From Muraenolepis orangiensis (lineage: Eukaryota > Chordata > Actinopteri > Gadiformes > Muraenolepididae): DNA of 64,000 nt. Within the stretch, counting starts at the first letter, position 1; every line of letters begins with the position of its first letter. The translations under genes were made by a program, and so were the position numbers. Below, one piece after another: positions 63,426 to 64,000 of this stretch. Below the pieces are notes generated by a model, which ran no database searches, had not been told where the DNA came from, and was given only the letters and a program-made list of their open reading frames with translations. The stretch is from contig CM051018.1 of the NCBI GenBank assembly GCA_027704905.1, forward strand, positions 19,283,866 through 19,347,865. Reading direction: 5' to 3'.

Positions 63426-63856
63426 ACTGAATAGAGAGTAGGAGTCTCTGTCTTACCGGTACACACACACACACACACATGACTCTGAATAGAGAGTAGA
63501 AGTCTCTGTCTTACCGGTACACACACACACACACACATGACTGAATAGAGAGTAGGAGTCTCTGTCTTACCGGTACACACACACACACACACATGACTCT
63601 GAATAGAGAGTAGGAGTCTCTGTCTTACCGGTACACACACACACACACACATGACTCTGAATAGAGAGTAGGAGTCTCTGTCTTACCGGTACACACACAC
63701 ACACACATGACTCTGAATAGAGAGTAGGAGTCTCTGTCTTACCGGTACACACACACACACACATGACTCTGAATAGAGAGTAGGAGTCTCTGTCTTACCG
63801 GTACACACACACACACACATGACTCTGAATAGAGAGTAGGAGTCTCTGTCTTACCG

Positions 63857-63895
<39 letters not shown>

Positions 63896-64000
63896 ACTGA
63901 ATAGAGAGTAGGAGTCTCTGTCTTACCGGTACACACACACACACACACACATGACTCTGAATAGAGAGTAGAAGTCTCTGTCTTACCGGTACACACACAC
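63253..64000 (-). repeat. Minisatellite with nested (AC)n, running off the window
   Basis: ACCGGTAC recurs 13 times, at 63261, 63319, 63375, 63455, 63513, 63569, 63627, 63685, 63741, 63797, 63853, 63925 and 63985. Each unit is TCTTACCGGT, an AC run of variable length, ATGACT(CT)GAATAGAGAG and TAGGAGTCTCTG. Most periods are 56-60 bases; the longer ones differ only in the AC run. Confidence 0.97.

Noticed and set aside
63240..64000. Possible repeat protein (VPVRQRLLLSIQSHVCVCV units) or a CRISPR-like array
   Set aside because: The repeats are contiguous minisatellite units with variable AC runs and no unique spacers; the genome is animal, so CRISPR is not expected.

Overview
The window is vertebrate nuclear DNA, most likely from a ray-finned fish. 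It holds three intron-rich genes whose proteins are close to human FOXN2, FBXO11 and MSH6. It also carries teleost-type dispersed repeats and an extreme load of dinucleotide microsatellites. The load of (AC)n, (AG)n and G/C homopolymers resembles what is known of codfish genomes, but the species cannot be fixed from this sequence.

Layout: foxn2 is on the minus strand (coding exons 1920-7365, probable promoter and 5' exon near 18.5-19.0 kb, so its 5' intron is about 11 kb). An intergenic stretch of about 8 kb follows (19.0-27.2 kb), ending in a 57-bp minisatellite. fbxo11 is on the plus strand with 22 coding exons (27754-37334) and a poly(A) signal at 38535. msh6 is on the minus strand with ten coding exons (39017-45756), tail to tail with fbxo11, and its promoter at 45.76-46.0 kb carries E2F, GC-box, CCAAT and E-box motifs. 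From 46 to 64 kb I recognise no gene: only microsatellites, minisatellites, a 760-bp pyrimidine tract, SINE/LINE remnants and inverted repeats.

The order foxn2-fbxo11-msh6 matches the human 2p16 neighbourhood. The genes do not form a pathway: FOXN2 is a forkhead transcription factor, FBXO11 the substrate receptor of an SCF ubiquitin ligase, and MSH6 the mismatch-recognition half of MutS-alpha. All splice junctions I assigned keep frame. The one break is in msh6 exon 4, where the frame shifts near 42905 (two extra bases, or one missing, in a GA run); as written this would truncate the protein to about 681 residues. A sequencing or assembly error is the likeliest cause, though a real allele is possible.

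I found no new multi-gene system. The most notable points are the msh6 frameshift, a (CA)n array starting 5 bases after an fbxo11 splice donor, minisatellites whose units each contain their own microsatellite, two perfect hairpins, and a three-copy dispersed repeat, two copies of which form a fold-back pair.
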